Assembly (NCBI GenBank): GCA_002499945.1
Contig: DKYP01000180.1
Span: 1 to 34,513, forward strand
DNA: 34,513 nucleotides
Reading direction: 5' to 3'
DNA from: Lachnoclostridium sp. UBA7097
Lineage (GTDB): Bacteria > Bacillota > Clostridia > Lachnospirales > Lachnospiraceae
Shown here in pieces: positions 1 to 8,666 of this stretch (positions are counted from its first letter, which is position 1; every line of letters begins with the position of its first letter). Made by a program: the position numbers and the translations under genes. The notes under the pieces were generated by a model, which had not been told where the DNA came from, did no database searches, and worked only from the letters and a program-made list of their open reading frames with translations.

Positions 1-43
1 CATTGGCAAGAAGAAAAATTCTCCATAAGGAAGAGCGTCAGAA

Positions 44-73
44 ATGACAAACAAAATTTACCAGTTAGATAAT
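44..73 (+). promoter_or_regulatory. Probable sigma-A promoter of pckA
   Basis: ATGACA at 44-49 and GATAAT at 68-73 are separated by 18 bp and each match five of six consensus bases. Transcription would start near 80, leaving a leader of about 50 nt before pckA. The first 43 bases may hold the tail of an upstream gene: one frame stays open to a TGA at 43-45, but too little is present to identify it. Confidence 0.5.
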
Positions 74-131
74 GTAATTTAAGTATGTTTGTATCCAAAT
101 TTACACATTTTTAAAAGGAGGTTTTAATAAA

Positions 132-1832
132 ATGGCAACAAAAGCTAATTACAAGTTAGAAGAAATTGGTGCTGGCAAAGTTGGTTTTTCAAAGACACGT
201 GCTATCATCGAAGGTGCTTTTTATGGCAACAATGTAGTAAAGGTAAATACTCTTAAAGAAGCTTATAACTTAGCAAAGAATACACCTGGTGCTATTGTTA
301 CAGATATGCCTGTATACAGGGGTGAGGAATTTGGACTTGATACAGATGCTAAAGTTTTATTATTTAATGATGGCGCTGTAACAGGACGTTATGCAGCAGC
401 ACGCCGTATTAAGGGATATCCTGGTGTTGATGAAGGCAAGCTTGACAAGGTAGTTATGGATGCTATCTATAAGACACGTTTTAAGAAGTTATACCATGCA
501 CAAGTATTTGTTGGACTTGACCCTGAATTCATGGTTAAAGCACACCTTCTTATCCCTGAAGGTGAAGAAATGCTTATGTACAACTGGATGCTTAACTTCC
601 AGTATATGTCAGATGAGTATGTAAAGATGTACAAAGAGTCCCAGCCAGTAGGGGATGGCAAAGAAGCTGATATTTATATCTTCTCTGACCCACAGTGGGT
701 TCCAGTACCAGCTCCTGATGTTGACTACAGCTGTTTAAGTGACCCTCAGACCCTCTGTTATTTTGATACTAATGAAAACTGTGCAGCAATCCTTGGCATG
801 AAGTATTTTGGTGAGCATAAGAAAGGCACACTTACAATGGCATGGGCTATTGCTAACAGGAATGGTTATGCATCATGCCACGGCGGGCAGAAAGAATATT
901 CACTTCCAGATGGAAGGAAATATGTTGCATCAGTATTCGGCCTTTCAGGTTCAGGAAAGTCAACCCTTACACATGCAAAGCATAATAACAAATATGGTGA
1001 TAATGCCATTACTGTTCTCCATGATGACGCATTTATTATTAATTCAGATACATGTGCATCAGTAGCACTTGAACCAACATACTTTGACAAGACAGCAGAT
1101 TACCCTACAGGCTGTCCTGATAACAAGTATCTTTTAACAGCACAGAACTGTTCTGCTACAATGGATGAAGATGGCAAAATCCAGTTAGTTACAGAGGATA
1201 TCCGTAATGGTAATGGACGTGCTATTAAGTCAAAGCTCTGGTCACCAAACCGTGTAGACAAGATTAATGAGCCTGTTAATTCAATTATCTGGATTATGAA
1301 GGACCCTACAATACCTCCTGTAGTTAAGTTAAAAGGTTCGGCGCTTGCATCAGTTATGGGTGCTACACTTGCTACAAAGACTTCTACAGCAGAGCGTGTT
1401 GCAGCAGGAACAGACATGAATGCACTCCGTATTGTGCCATATGCTAACCCATTCAGGACTTACCCTCTTGTAAATGACTATGACAAGTTCAAGAAGTTAG
1501 TAGAAGAGAAGAACGTTGACTGCTATATTGTTAATACAGGTGATTTCATGGGCAAGAAGGTACAGCCTAAAGATACACTTGGAATCCTTGAAGCTATTGT
1601 AGAGAACAAGGCAGAGTTTAAGAAGTGGGGCAACTTTGATGATATAGAGATTATGGAATGGGAAGGATTTGTTCCAAATCTTGATGATGCAGAATACAAG
1701 AATGCATTAAAGTCTGCTATGCAGAACCGTGTAGATGCTGTTAAGGGATTTGCTGAGAATAACGGCGGATATGACAAGCTTCCAGATGAAGCACTTGCAG
1801 CAGTACAGAAACTTGTAGATGCTTTACAGTAA
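132..1832 (+). CDS. pckA: Phosphoenolpyruvate carboxykinase (ATP)
   Basis: Cytosolic enzyme interconverting oxaloacetate + ATP with phosphoenolpyruvate + CO2 + ADP. In fermentative gut anaerobes it may run in the carboxylating, ATP-yielding direction; that direction is an inference here. The 566-residue product carries the ATP-type kinase-1a P-loop GLSGSGKST at residues 270-278 and the metal-binding HDD at 297-299. The adenine/ribose-binding region is marked by the conserved stretch around NPFRTYPLVNDY. It is slightly longer than the usual 525-540 residues, and the sequence has no frame disruption. The ATG is preceded by AAAAGGAGG with good spacing. The gene is monocistronic: its own promoter lies upstream and a strong intrinsic terminator follows the stop codon directly. 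The nearby phosphoglucomutase and glgB share the carbon-storage theme but are not co-transcribed with it. Confidence 0.97.
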   Translation: MATKANYKLEEIGAGKVGFSKTRAIIEGAFYGNNVVKVNTLKEAYNLAKNTPGAIVTDMPVYRGEEFGLDTDAKVLLFNDGAVTGRYAAARRIKGYPGVDEGKLDKVVMDAIYKTRFKKLYHAQVFVGLDPEFMVKAHLLIPEGEEMLMYNWMLNFQYMSDEYVKMYKESQPVGDGKEADIYIFSDPQWVPVPAPDVDYSCLSDPQTLCYFDTNENCAAILGMKYFGEHKKGTLTMAWAIANRNGYASCHGGQKEYSLPDGRKYVASVFGLSGSGKSTLTHAKHNNKYGDNAITVLHDDAFIINSDTCASVALEPTYFDKTADYPTGCPDNKYLLTAQNCSATMDEDGKIQLVTEDIRNGNGRAIKSKLWSPNRVDKINEPVNSIIWIMKDPTIPPVVKLKGSALASVMGATLATKTSTAERVAAGTDMNALRIVPYANPFRTYPLVNDYDKFKKLVEEKNVDCYIVNTGDFMGKKVQPKDTLGILEAIVENKAEFKKWGNFDDIEIMEWEGFVPNLDDAEYKNALKSAMQNRVDAVKGFAENNGGYDKLPDEALAAVQKLVDALQ

Positions 1833-1859
1833 TTTCTTGTAATTATTTATGGCCACAGG

Positions 1860-1904
1860 AACTGTTATACTTAAAGATATTAGGTATAACAGTTCTTTTT
1901 TTCT
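1860..1904 (+). terminator. Intrinsic terminator of pckA
   Basis: AACTGTTATAC (1860-1870) pairs perfectly with GTATAACAGTT (1884-1894). The helix extends by three more pairs, one of them G-U, around a 7-nt loop. A run of seven T follows the stem after one C. Confidence 0.9.
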
Positions 1905-1967
1905 TCCTTCTGCATAGGATTAAACATGCAGTCTTTATGTAATTTGGTGAGGGAAGGAGAAGGCATT

Positions 1968-2969
1968 ATGGATGACAAACTTGATGAAGTAATTAAAAGA
2001 TATCCTGTAACAGTAAAGTCAAGGCGCAGGATAAGGGGCGCTGTCCTTTTAGACACAGACAAAGGCATATATATGGCAAAGGCATATACATCAAGCATGA
2101 AGAGGCTTTTATTTGAAGAAGAGGTTAAAAAAGCATTAATTAATGCTGGTTATGGTGATGTTGATTATGCAGTGGAAAATATTGATGGTGAGCTGCTTAC
2201 AGATGATGGAAGCGGGAATAAATGGCTGGTAAAAAGATGGTACAATGGTGTGGAATGTGATATTAAAGATATTAAAAAAGTAGTGCTTGCATCGTCAAAT
2301 ATGGCAGTTATACATAAATTAATGGTTATAGGGGACAGGGATATGGAAATGCCTTCTGCCAGGGCAGGCAAGTCAGACCTGGAAAGTATTTTTTTGCGCC
2401 ATAACAGGGAAATAAAGAAGGTACATAATTATATCCGTGGTAAAAAGCAGAAAAATGAAATGGAAATATGCCTTCTTAATTCTTATAGGAATTTTTCGGA
2501 ACAGGGAAGCATGGCGGAAGAATTTTTAAAGGAAAGCGGCTATGGCAGCCTGTATAATGAAGCTTTGGAAAAAGGAAAAGTGTTGCATGGCAGTTATAAT
2601 TACCATAATATAATAATATCAGATGGCAGGGTTATAACAACAAACTTTGAAAAAGCAGATATAGGACTCCAGATAATTGATTTATATGGTTTTATAAGGA
2701 AAGTTATGGAGAAAAACGCATGGGACATGGATATGGGTATAGATGCTATAGAAGCTTACAGGAAAGAGAGGGAACTCGGGGCAAAGGAGCAGAAAGTCCT
2801 TTATGCACTTCTTCTATACCCTGAGAAATACTGGAAACTGGTTAATTTCTATTATAATGGCAAAAAATCGTGGATGTCGTCTAAAAATTATGAGAAGCTG
2901 AAACGTATATGCAGCCAGGAGCAGGAACGCCATAAATTTCTTAAAGAAGTAAAAAGACTTTTAATTTAG
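1968..2969 (+). CDS. CotS-family spore-coat kinase-like protein, probable pseudokinase
   Basis: The 333-residue protein resembles the CotS/YutH/YsxE family, spore-coat-associated proteins with an aminoglycoside phosphotransferase fold. The equivalent of the catalytic loop reads HGSYNYHN at residues 207-214, where family members usually have HGD; the catalytic Asp is therefore Ser209. The DFE-like metal-binding Asp is replaced in the stretch TTNFEKAD (Asn226), while the loop Asn (N214) is kept. Loss of both acidic residues suggests a non-catalytic or atypical member. I chose the ATG at 1968 because GGGAAGGAGAA lies just upstream; an in-frame ATG at 1926 has no ribosome binding site. A PEGA lipoprotein follows 73 bp downstream. 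A role in spore-coat assembly is inferred from the family only. Confidence 0.7.
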   Translation: MDDKLDEVIKRYPVTVKSRRRIRGAVLLDTDKGIYMAKAYTSSMKRLLFEEEVKKALINAGYGDVDYAVENIDGELLTDDGSGNKWLVKRWYNGVECDIKDIKKVVLASSNMAVIHKLMVIGDRDMEMPSARAGKSDLESIFLRHNREIKKVHNYIRGKKQKNEMEICLLNSYRNFSEQGSMAEEFLKESGYGSLYNEALEKGKVLHGSYNYHNIIISDGRVITTNFEKADIGLQIIDLYGFIRKVMEKNAWDMDMGIDAIEAYRKERELGAKEQKVLYALLLYPEKYWKLVNFYYNGKKSWMSSKNYEKLKRICSQEQERHKFLKEVKRLLI

Positions 2970-3042
2970 CTTTTCATGTAGTATAATGGTTAAGGGAATA
3001 TTGCAAAATTCTTCAAAACACTTGTGATAAGGAGGAAGAACC

Positions 3043-4413
3043 ATGTTATTTAACAGGTTTTACGGTAAGAAGGCAGCAGTATTTATAATCCTTATGATGG
3101 CAATTATAGCATTTACGTCATGCAGCGTCAGGAAACGTACCAGGACTAATATAAATGTTACCAGGACATCAAAAGTACAAGATGAAGGGACACATACAAT
3201 GACAGGTGTTATTGTTAATGTGGACAGGGAACTTGGGCAGGTTACAGTACGTGAACTGGAAAGTGATATAGATACTATACTGGATTATGATGCGGTGTCT
3301 GAAATTATAAATAAATATGGTGTACAGATTACAGGGGATGAACTTAAGAACGGGCAGATAATGGCTGTAACATACAATACAGAAAATTCCAAGGTTATTT
3401 CCATGAATATCCCAAAGGAAGTATGGGAATACCAGGAAGTTGACGAGTTTTCATTTGATGGTGAGGAAAATTCTTTAAGCCTTGCAGGCAGGAAATACCA
3501 GTATACGGACTGGACATATTTTTCATCACTGGATGGCAAAATACAAATGATGGAGCTGGATGACAATGATATTATTACAGCCAGGGGTATAGGTACTAAG
3601 GTATATTCTGTTACACGTACACAGGGGCATGGGTATATAAGGCTTGCTAACCACAGTTATTTTATAGGCGGGACTGTAAATGTAGGCAACCAGGTTATAC
3701 TTCCTGTAACTGAAAATATGCTAATTGCTGCCGGGGAAGGCTCATACCGTGTAACACTTAGCAAGGGTACTACAAGAGCAGTAAAGAACGCTGTTGTAAA
3801 AGATGGAAGTGAAACAAAGCTTGATTTTAGTGAGTACAAAACAGAAGTTAAGAATGCAGGCAGTATTACATTTGATATAGAACCTTATGGCGCTGATTTG
3901 TATATTAATGGTTCTGCTGTTGATTACAGCAGCCCGGTTGCATTAAATTACGGGGAATATAATATTAAGGTTGAGATGACCGGGTATACAACTTATACAG
4001 GTGTGCTTGATGTTGAGAAAGCAGGGGATACAGTATACATTAATTTAATAGAAGAAAATGCATCAGTTGCTTCGCAGGAAAGTACCCCAAAGCCTTCAGG
4101 GAAAACAGGGGCTTCAAAAAACAGCAGTAGTAAAGATGATAATGATAAAGACAGTAATGATGGTGGTGATGTAACCACTAAAAAAATAGACAGTAACCAT
4201 ACAATAACTATTTCCGCACCAGAAGGTGCTGAGGTTTATCTTGATAATATCTATAAAGGGCTGGCACCATGCACTTTTACAAAAGTTATTGGTTCACAGA
4301 CCATTACATTAAGCAAACCAGGCTACCAGACAAAAAGCTACTCAGTAGATGTCCTGGATGATAATAAAAATGTTAAACTGGGTTTTTCTGAACTGGCAGA
4401 AGACTCTGGTTAA
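3043..4413 (+). CDS. PEGA-domain lipoprotein, cell surface
   Basis: A 456-residue predicted lipoprotein. The N-terminus is basic, then hydrophobic, ending in AFTSC, where the Cys is the likely lipidation site; the -3 Phe makes the lipobox imperfect. A beta-rich region covers roughly residues 45-270 and has no family I can name. Two PEGA repeats follow: residues about 274-335, and about 386-452 (hallmark motif PEGAEVYLDN with a later GYQ turn). The linker between them, about residues 340-385, is rich in Ser, Lys, Asp and Asn. PEGA domains are surface-associated beta folds, often in S-layer or envelope proteins, and no enzymatic function should be assumed. AAGGAGGAAG precedes the ATG. A TATAAT at 2982-2987 could be the -10 of its own promoter, but no good -35 accompanies it. 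Confidence 0.75.
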   Translation: MLFNRFYGKKAAVFIILMMAIIAFTSCSVRKRTRTNINVTRTSKVQDEGTHTMTGVIVNVDRELGQVTVRELESDIDTILDYDAVSEIINKYGVQITGDELKNGQIMAVTYNTENSKVISMNIPKEVWEYQEVDEFSFDGEENSLSLAGRKYQYTDWTYFSSLDGKIQMMELDDNDIITARGIGTKVYSVTRTQGHGYIRLANHSYFIGGTVNVGNQVILPVTENMLIAAGEGSYRVTLSKGTTRAVKNAVVKDGSETKLDFSEYKTEVKNAGSITFDIEPYGADLYINGSAVDYSSPVALNYGEYNIKVEMTGYTTYTGVLDVEKAGDTVYINLIEENASVASQESTPKPSGKTGASKNSSSKDDNDKDSNDGGDVTTKKIDSNHTITISAPEGAEVYLDNIYKGLAPCTFTKVIGSQTITLSKPGYQTKSYSVDVLDDNKNVKLGFSELAEDSG

Positions 4414-4460
4414 TATAAAAAACAAAAAATATATAAAAAAACAAGAGGAGGATATGATTG

Positions 4461-6194
4461 ATGGATTACAAAGAGGTTTATGAGGCATGGCTTGCCAATC
4501 CTTATTTTGATGAGGAAACAAAGAAAGAACTTAATGCAATAGCCGGTGATGACAACGAGATTAAAGAGCGTTTCTACCAGGAGCTTGAATTTGGTACAGC
4601 AGGGCTGCGTGGCATTATTGGTGCAGGTACAAACCGTATGAATATTTATACGGTGCGCAAAGCTACACAGGGGCTTGCCAATTATATTATTAAAGCTGGA
4701 AAAGTTTCCCAGGGTGTTGCTATTGCATTTGATTCACGCCATATGTCGCCTGAGTTTGCAGATGAATCTGCACTATGCCTTGCTGCCAACGGGATTAAGG
4801 CTTATGTATTTGAGTCATTAAGGCCTACACCAGAACTTTCCTATGCAGTAAGGGAGTTAAAGTGTGCTGCCGGAATTAATATCACAGCAAGCCACAACCC
4901 GCCAGAATATAATGGCTACAAAGTATACTGGGAGGATGGCGCACAGATTACACCTCCGCATGATACAGGCATTATGGCAGAGGTTAAGGCTGTTACAGAT
5001 TATGCAGATGTTAAGACAATGGACAAGCAGGAAGCAATATCTAAAGGACTGTATGAACAGATTGGTGCAGCAATAGATGATAAGTACATTGAAGAACTTA
5101 AGAAACAGGTTATCCACTGGGACAGCATCAAGGAGATGGGAAGCAAGTTAAAGATTGTCTATACTCCTTTACATGGGACAGGAAACCTCCCTGCAAGGCG
5201 TGTCCTTAAGGAAATTGGTTTTGAAAATGTATATGTTGTGCCGGAACAGGAACTTCCAGATGGTGATTTCCCAACTGTAAGCTATCCAAACCCTGAAGCA
5301 GCAGAGGCTTTTGAACTTGCACTTAAGCTTGCAAAAGAGAAAGATGCAGACCTTGTACTTGCAACTGACCCTGACGCAGACCGCCTTGGTGTATATGTAA
5401 AGGATACAAAGAGTGGTGAATATATTACACTTACAGGTAATATGTCAGGCTGCCTTCTTGCAGATTATGAGATTTCACAGATTAAGGAGACAAAAGGGCT
5501 TCCAGAAGATGGCAAGCTTATTAAGACAATAGTTACATCAAACCTTGCAGATGCCATTGCAAAATATTATAATGTAGAATTAGTAGAGGTACTTACAGGA
5601 TTTAAGTTTATCGGACAGCAGATTCTTGGGTTTGAAACAACAGGAAAGGGCTCATACCTGTTTGGATTTGAGGAAAGTTATGGCTGCCTTATTGGTACAC
5701 ATGCACGTGACAAAGATGCTATCGTTGCAACTATGGCACTTTGTGAAGCTGCTGCCTACTATAAGACAAAGGATATGACTTTATGGGATGCCATGATTGC
5801 AATGTATGAAAGGTATGGCTACTATAAGGATGGTGTACAGTCAGTTACAATGAAGGGCATTGAAGGGCTTAATAAAATCCAGGAGATTATGACACAGTTA
5901 CGTGAGAATCCTCCGAAGGAGATTAACGGCCATAAGGTGCTTTCATTCCGTGACTACCAGGCAGACACAATAAAGGATATTGAAACAGGTGAGGTTAAAC
6001 CTACAGGGCTTCCAAAGTCAAATGTACTTTACTTTGATATGTCTGACAATGTATGGATGTGTGTAAGGCCTTCTGGTACAGAACCTAAGATTAAATTCTA
6101 TTATGGTGTTGTGGGCAGTTCACTTGATGATGCGGACAAGAAGTCAGCAGATATGGCAAAGGCTGTTACAGACATGGTTGATAAGATGTCATAA
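4461..6194 (+). CDS. pgcA: Alpha-phosphoglucomutase / phosphohexomutase
   Basis: Cytosolic enzyme of the alpha-D-phosphohexomutase superfamily, interconverting glucose-1-phosphate and glucose-6-phosphate through a phosphoserine intermediate. It links glycolysis to glycogen and cell-wall sugar synthesis. The four active-site signatures are present in order: TASHNPP at 142-148 with phosphoserine Ser144, the metal loop DPDADR at 303-308, the sugar-specificity loop GFEESYG at 402-408 and the phosphate-binding RPSGTEPK at 536-543. The length of 577 residues matches the long Bacillus PgcA-type enzymes rather than the 450-residue GlmM/ManB type. The ATG at 4461 is chosen over a TTG one codon earlier because AGAGGAGGA ends 8 nt before it. 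Phosphomannomutase activity cannot be excluded. glgB lies just downstream, consistent with a role in glycogen synthesis. Confidence 0.9.
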   Translation: MDYKEVYEAWLANPYFDEETKKELNAIAGDDNEIKERFYQELEFGTAGLRGIIGAGTNRMNIYTVRKATQGLANYIIKAGKVSQGVAIAFDSRHMSPEFADESALCLAANGIKAYVFESLRPTPELSYAVRELKCAAGINITASHNPPEYNGYKVYWEDGAQITPPHDTGIMAEVKAVTDYADVKTMDKQEAISKGLYEQIGAAIDDKYIEELKKQVIHWDSIKEMGSKLKIVYTPLHGTGNLPARRVLKEIGFENVYVVPEQELPDGDFPTVSYPNPEAAEAFELALKLAKEKDADLVLATDPDADRLGVYVKDTKSGEYITLTGNMSGCLLADYEISQIKETKGLPEDGKLIKTIVTSNLADAIAKYYNVELVEVLTGFKFIGQQILGFETTGKGSYLFGFEESYGCLIGTHARDKDAIVATMALCEAAAYYKTKDMTLWDAMIAMYERYGYYKDGVQSVTMKGIEGLNKIQEIMTQLRENPPKEINGHKVLSFRDYQADTIKDIETGEVKPTGLPKSNVLYFDMSDNVWMCVRPSGTEPKIKFYYGVVGSSLDDADKKSADMAKAVTDMVDKMS

Positions 6195-6204
6195 ACCGGA
6201 TATT

Positions 6205-6233
6205 TTGTTAGGATTATTACAGGCTAATATATA
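6205..6233 (+). promoter_or_regulatory. Possible promoter of glgB
   Basis: TTGTTA (6205-6210) and TATATA (6228-6233) are separated by 17 bp in the 139-bp gap before glgB. The predicted start near 6240 falls inside the hairpin at 6235-6262, so the two interpretations interfere with each other and one may be wrong. Confidence 0.4.
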
Positions 6234-6234
6234 T

Positions 6235-6262
6235 AAAGAGCTGCCGTATATGGTGGCTCTTT
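6235..6262 (+). other. Hairpin between phosphoglucomutase gene and glgB
   Basis: AAAGAGCTGCC (6235-6245) can pair with GGTGGCTCTTT (6252-6262), giving 11 pairs including two G-U wobbles around a 6-nt loop. No T-run follows, so it is not a standard terminator. It could be a leader hairpin, an RNA-processing site or a weak attenuator. Confidence 0.4.
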
Positions 6263-6333
6263 ACAGGTCTGGGGCAGTTTGTTTGATTAGCAAAATATTC
6301 GCAGTAATAAATTAATTATACGGAGGAATGATA

Positions 6334-8604
6334 ATGCAGGAAAAATTAGAACGGTGGATAAACTGGATGGAGTATGATGAGGTAGTAGCTGGCAAGCACA
6401 ATGCACCCCATAATATACTTGGTTTACATGATTTTGATAAGGGGCAGGTATTTACAGTATTCAGGCCACATGCACAGAATGTCTTTATTACAGATATGGA
6501 TGGACAAAATGTCCTCCAGCTTGAGGAAGTAGAAGAAGAGTCAGGGTTTTATGGCAAATATGTGGACGGGCATAATTATAAAGCACCTTATAAAGTGCGT
6601 GTCCAGTATTCAGATAATGATATAGTGGAGTTTGCGGACCCTTACTGTTTCCAGCCACAGATTACAAATGATGACCTTTACCTGTTTGCAGAAGGCAACC
6701 ATTATGAAATATATGATAAGCTTGGTGCACATCCTATGACTATAAATGGTGTAAAGGGAACATATTTTGCAGTATGGGCACCACATGCAAGGGCGGTAAG
6801 TGTAGTTGGAAGCTTTAATATGTGGGACGGGATGTTACATCCTATGAGGACGCTTGAAGTATCAGGTGTTTATGAATTATTTATACCAGGCGTGGAACCA
6901 GGGGCAATTTATAAATATGAAATCCTTACAAGGCAGGGCGAAATCCTTTTAAAAGCTGACCCATATGCTAACTGTGCAGAACTGCGCCCTGATAATGCTT
7001 CTGTAGTTGCAGACCTTACAGGTTTTAAGTGGGATGATGACAAATGGATGAAGGAACGTGCCACAAAGGACAGGGACAAGCTCAGGAAAGAACCAGTTTC
7101 AATTTATGAAACACACCTTGGTTCATGGAAGAAGAAAGATGATGGCACAGAAGACGGGTTCTACAATTACAGGGAACTTGCACCAATGCTTGCAGATTAC
7201 CTTATTGAGATGGGATATACACATATAGAGCTTATGGGCATTGCTGAATATCCGTTTGATGGTTCATGGGGATACCAGGTTACAGGATACTATGCACCAA
7301 CAAGACGTTATGGAGACCCACAGGACTTTATGTACTTTGTCAACTATATGCACAATAAGGGGATACATGTAATACTTGACTGGGTTCCGGCACATTTCCC
7401 AAGGGATGCACACGGGCTTGCAAGGTTTGACGGCCAGCCTCTTTATGAACATCCAGACCCACGCAGGGGTGAACATCCTCACTGGGGGACTTATATTTTT
7501 AATTATGCCTATAAAGAAGTTGAGAATTTCCTTATTGCCAACGGGCTGTTCTGGCTTAATAAGTTCCATATTGATGGCTTAAGGGTTGATGCTGTAGCTT
7601 CCATGCTGTATCTTGACTATGGCAAAAATGATGGTGAATGGCTTCCTAATGAAAACGGCGGCAAGGAAAACCTTGATGCAATAAATCTTTTTATGCATAT
7701 GAATAAACAGTTTGAGGACAGGGCACCAGGTACAGCGGTAATAGCAGAAGAATCTACATCATGGGCAGGTGTAACTGCACCTGTACAGCTTAAGGGACTG
7801 GGATTTTTATTTAAGTGGAATATGGGGTGGATGAACGATTTCCTTGAGTATATGAAGCTTGACCCATATTTCAGGTCATTTAACCATAATAAACTTACAT
7901 TCAGTATGCATTATGCGTATAGTGAAAACTTTATACAAGTGTTATCACATGATGAAGTAGTACATGGCAAATGTTCAATGATTGAAAAAATGCCGGGTGA
8001 ATATGAAGATAAATTTGCAAATTTAAGGACAGCATATGGCTTTATGTATGGACACCCTGGCAAAAAACTGTTATTTATGGGGCAGGAATTTGCCCAGTTC
8101 CGTGAGTGGAGTGAAGAGAGAAGCCTTGACTGGGAATTATTGGATTATGATATGCACAGGAAGATGAAGGCATATGTAAAAGATTTAAATAAGCTTTATA
8201 CAGAATATGAAGCAATGTATGTACATGACTATGACACTATTGGTTTTGAATGGATGAGCTGTGATAATGCAAATATGAGTGTAGTAAGCTTTGTAAGGCG
8301 TGGCAATACTGTTAAAAACCAGCTTCTGTTTATATGTAACTTTACACCAGTAGAATACGATAACTTCAGGACAGCTGTCCCATGTCCTGGAAAATATACA
8401 AAGATATTGTGTTCAGATGATTTATGTTATGGTGGTACAGGCGTAAAGAATACAAAGACAGTACAGGCAGAAAAAGTTGAGTGCGAAGGTAAGGATTATT
8501 CTATAGAAATGAATCTTCCTCCATTATCTGTGACAGTTTATAAATATGACTATAAAGAGGAAAAAGAAGTTAAGGAAGTTAAAGAAGCCAAAGAAGTTAA
8601 ATAA
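6334..8604 (+). CDS. glgB: 1,4-alpha-glucan branching enzyme
   Basis: Cytosolic GH13 enzyme that makes alpha-1,6 branches in glycogen. The 756-residue protein has an N-terminal extension, a CBM48-like module around the stretch VVGSFNMWDG, and the GH13 barrel. The catalytic nucleophile is Asp419 in GLRVDAVAS, the acid/base is Glu472 in VIAEES, and the transition-state stabiliser is Asp540 in SHDEVVHGK. Conserved region I is DWVPAHFPRDAHGL. These positions lie a constant 14 residues after the E. coli GlgB ones, indicating a full-length enzyme. The C-terminus carries a short charged tail of Lys-Glu-Val repeats (about 8551-8601) not typical of the family. I prefer the ATG at 6334 to the one at 6328 because CGGAGGA abuts 6328 but is well spaced for 6334. 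No glgC, glgA or glgP lies nearby. Confidence 0.96.
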   Translation: MQEKLERWINWMEYDEVVAGKHNAPHNILGLHDFDKGQVFTVFRPHAQNVFITDMDGQNVLQLEEVEEESGFYGKYVDGHNYKAPYKVRVQYSDNDIVEFADPYCFQPQITNDDLYLFAEGNHYEIYDKLGAHPMTINGVKGTYFAVWAPHARAVSVVGSFNMWDGMLHPMRTLEVSGVYELFIPGVEPGAIYKYEILTRQGEILLKADPYANCAELRPDNASVVADLTGFKWDDDKWMKERATKDRDKLRKEPVSIYETHLGSWKKKDDGTEDGFYNYRELAPMLADYLIEMGYTHIELMGIAEYPFDGSWGYQVTGYYAPTRRYGDPQDFMYFVNYMHNKGIHVILDWVPAHFPRDAHGLARFDGQPLYEHPDPRRGEHPHWGTYIFNYAYKEVENFLIANGLFWLNKFHIDGLRVDAVASMLYLDYGKNDGEWLPNENGGKENLDAINLFMHMNKQFEDRAPGTAVIAEESTSWAGVTAPVQLKGLGFLFKWNMGWMNDFLEYMKLDPYFRSFNHNKLTFSMHYAYSENFIQVLSHDEVVHGKCSMIEKMPGEYEDKFANLRTAYGFMYGHPGKKLLFMGQEFAQFREWSEERSLDWELLDYDMHRKMKAYVKDLNKLYTEYEAMYVHDYDTIGFEWMSCDNANMSVVSFVRRGNTVKNQLLFICNFTPVEYDNFRTAVPCPGKYTKILCSDDLCYGGTGVKNTKTVQAEKVECEGKDYSIEMNLPPLSVTVYKYDYKEEKEVKEVKEAKEVK

Positions 8605-8626
8605 AATACCAATTTAAAGCTAAGTT

Positions 8627-8656
8627 AAATACCCCGCTGCCTGCAACGGGGTATTT
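8627..8656. terminator. Bidirectional terminator between convergent glgB and GH25 genes
   Basis: AAATACCCCG (8627-8636) and CGGGGTATTT (8647-8656) form a perfect 10-bp stem with a 10-nt loop. It lies in the 62-bp gap between the converging stop codons. A/T at the stem base allows function on both strands, although neither side has a long T-run. Confidence 0.75.
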
Positions 8657-8666
8657 GTTATAATGT

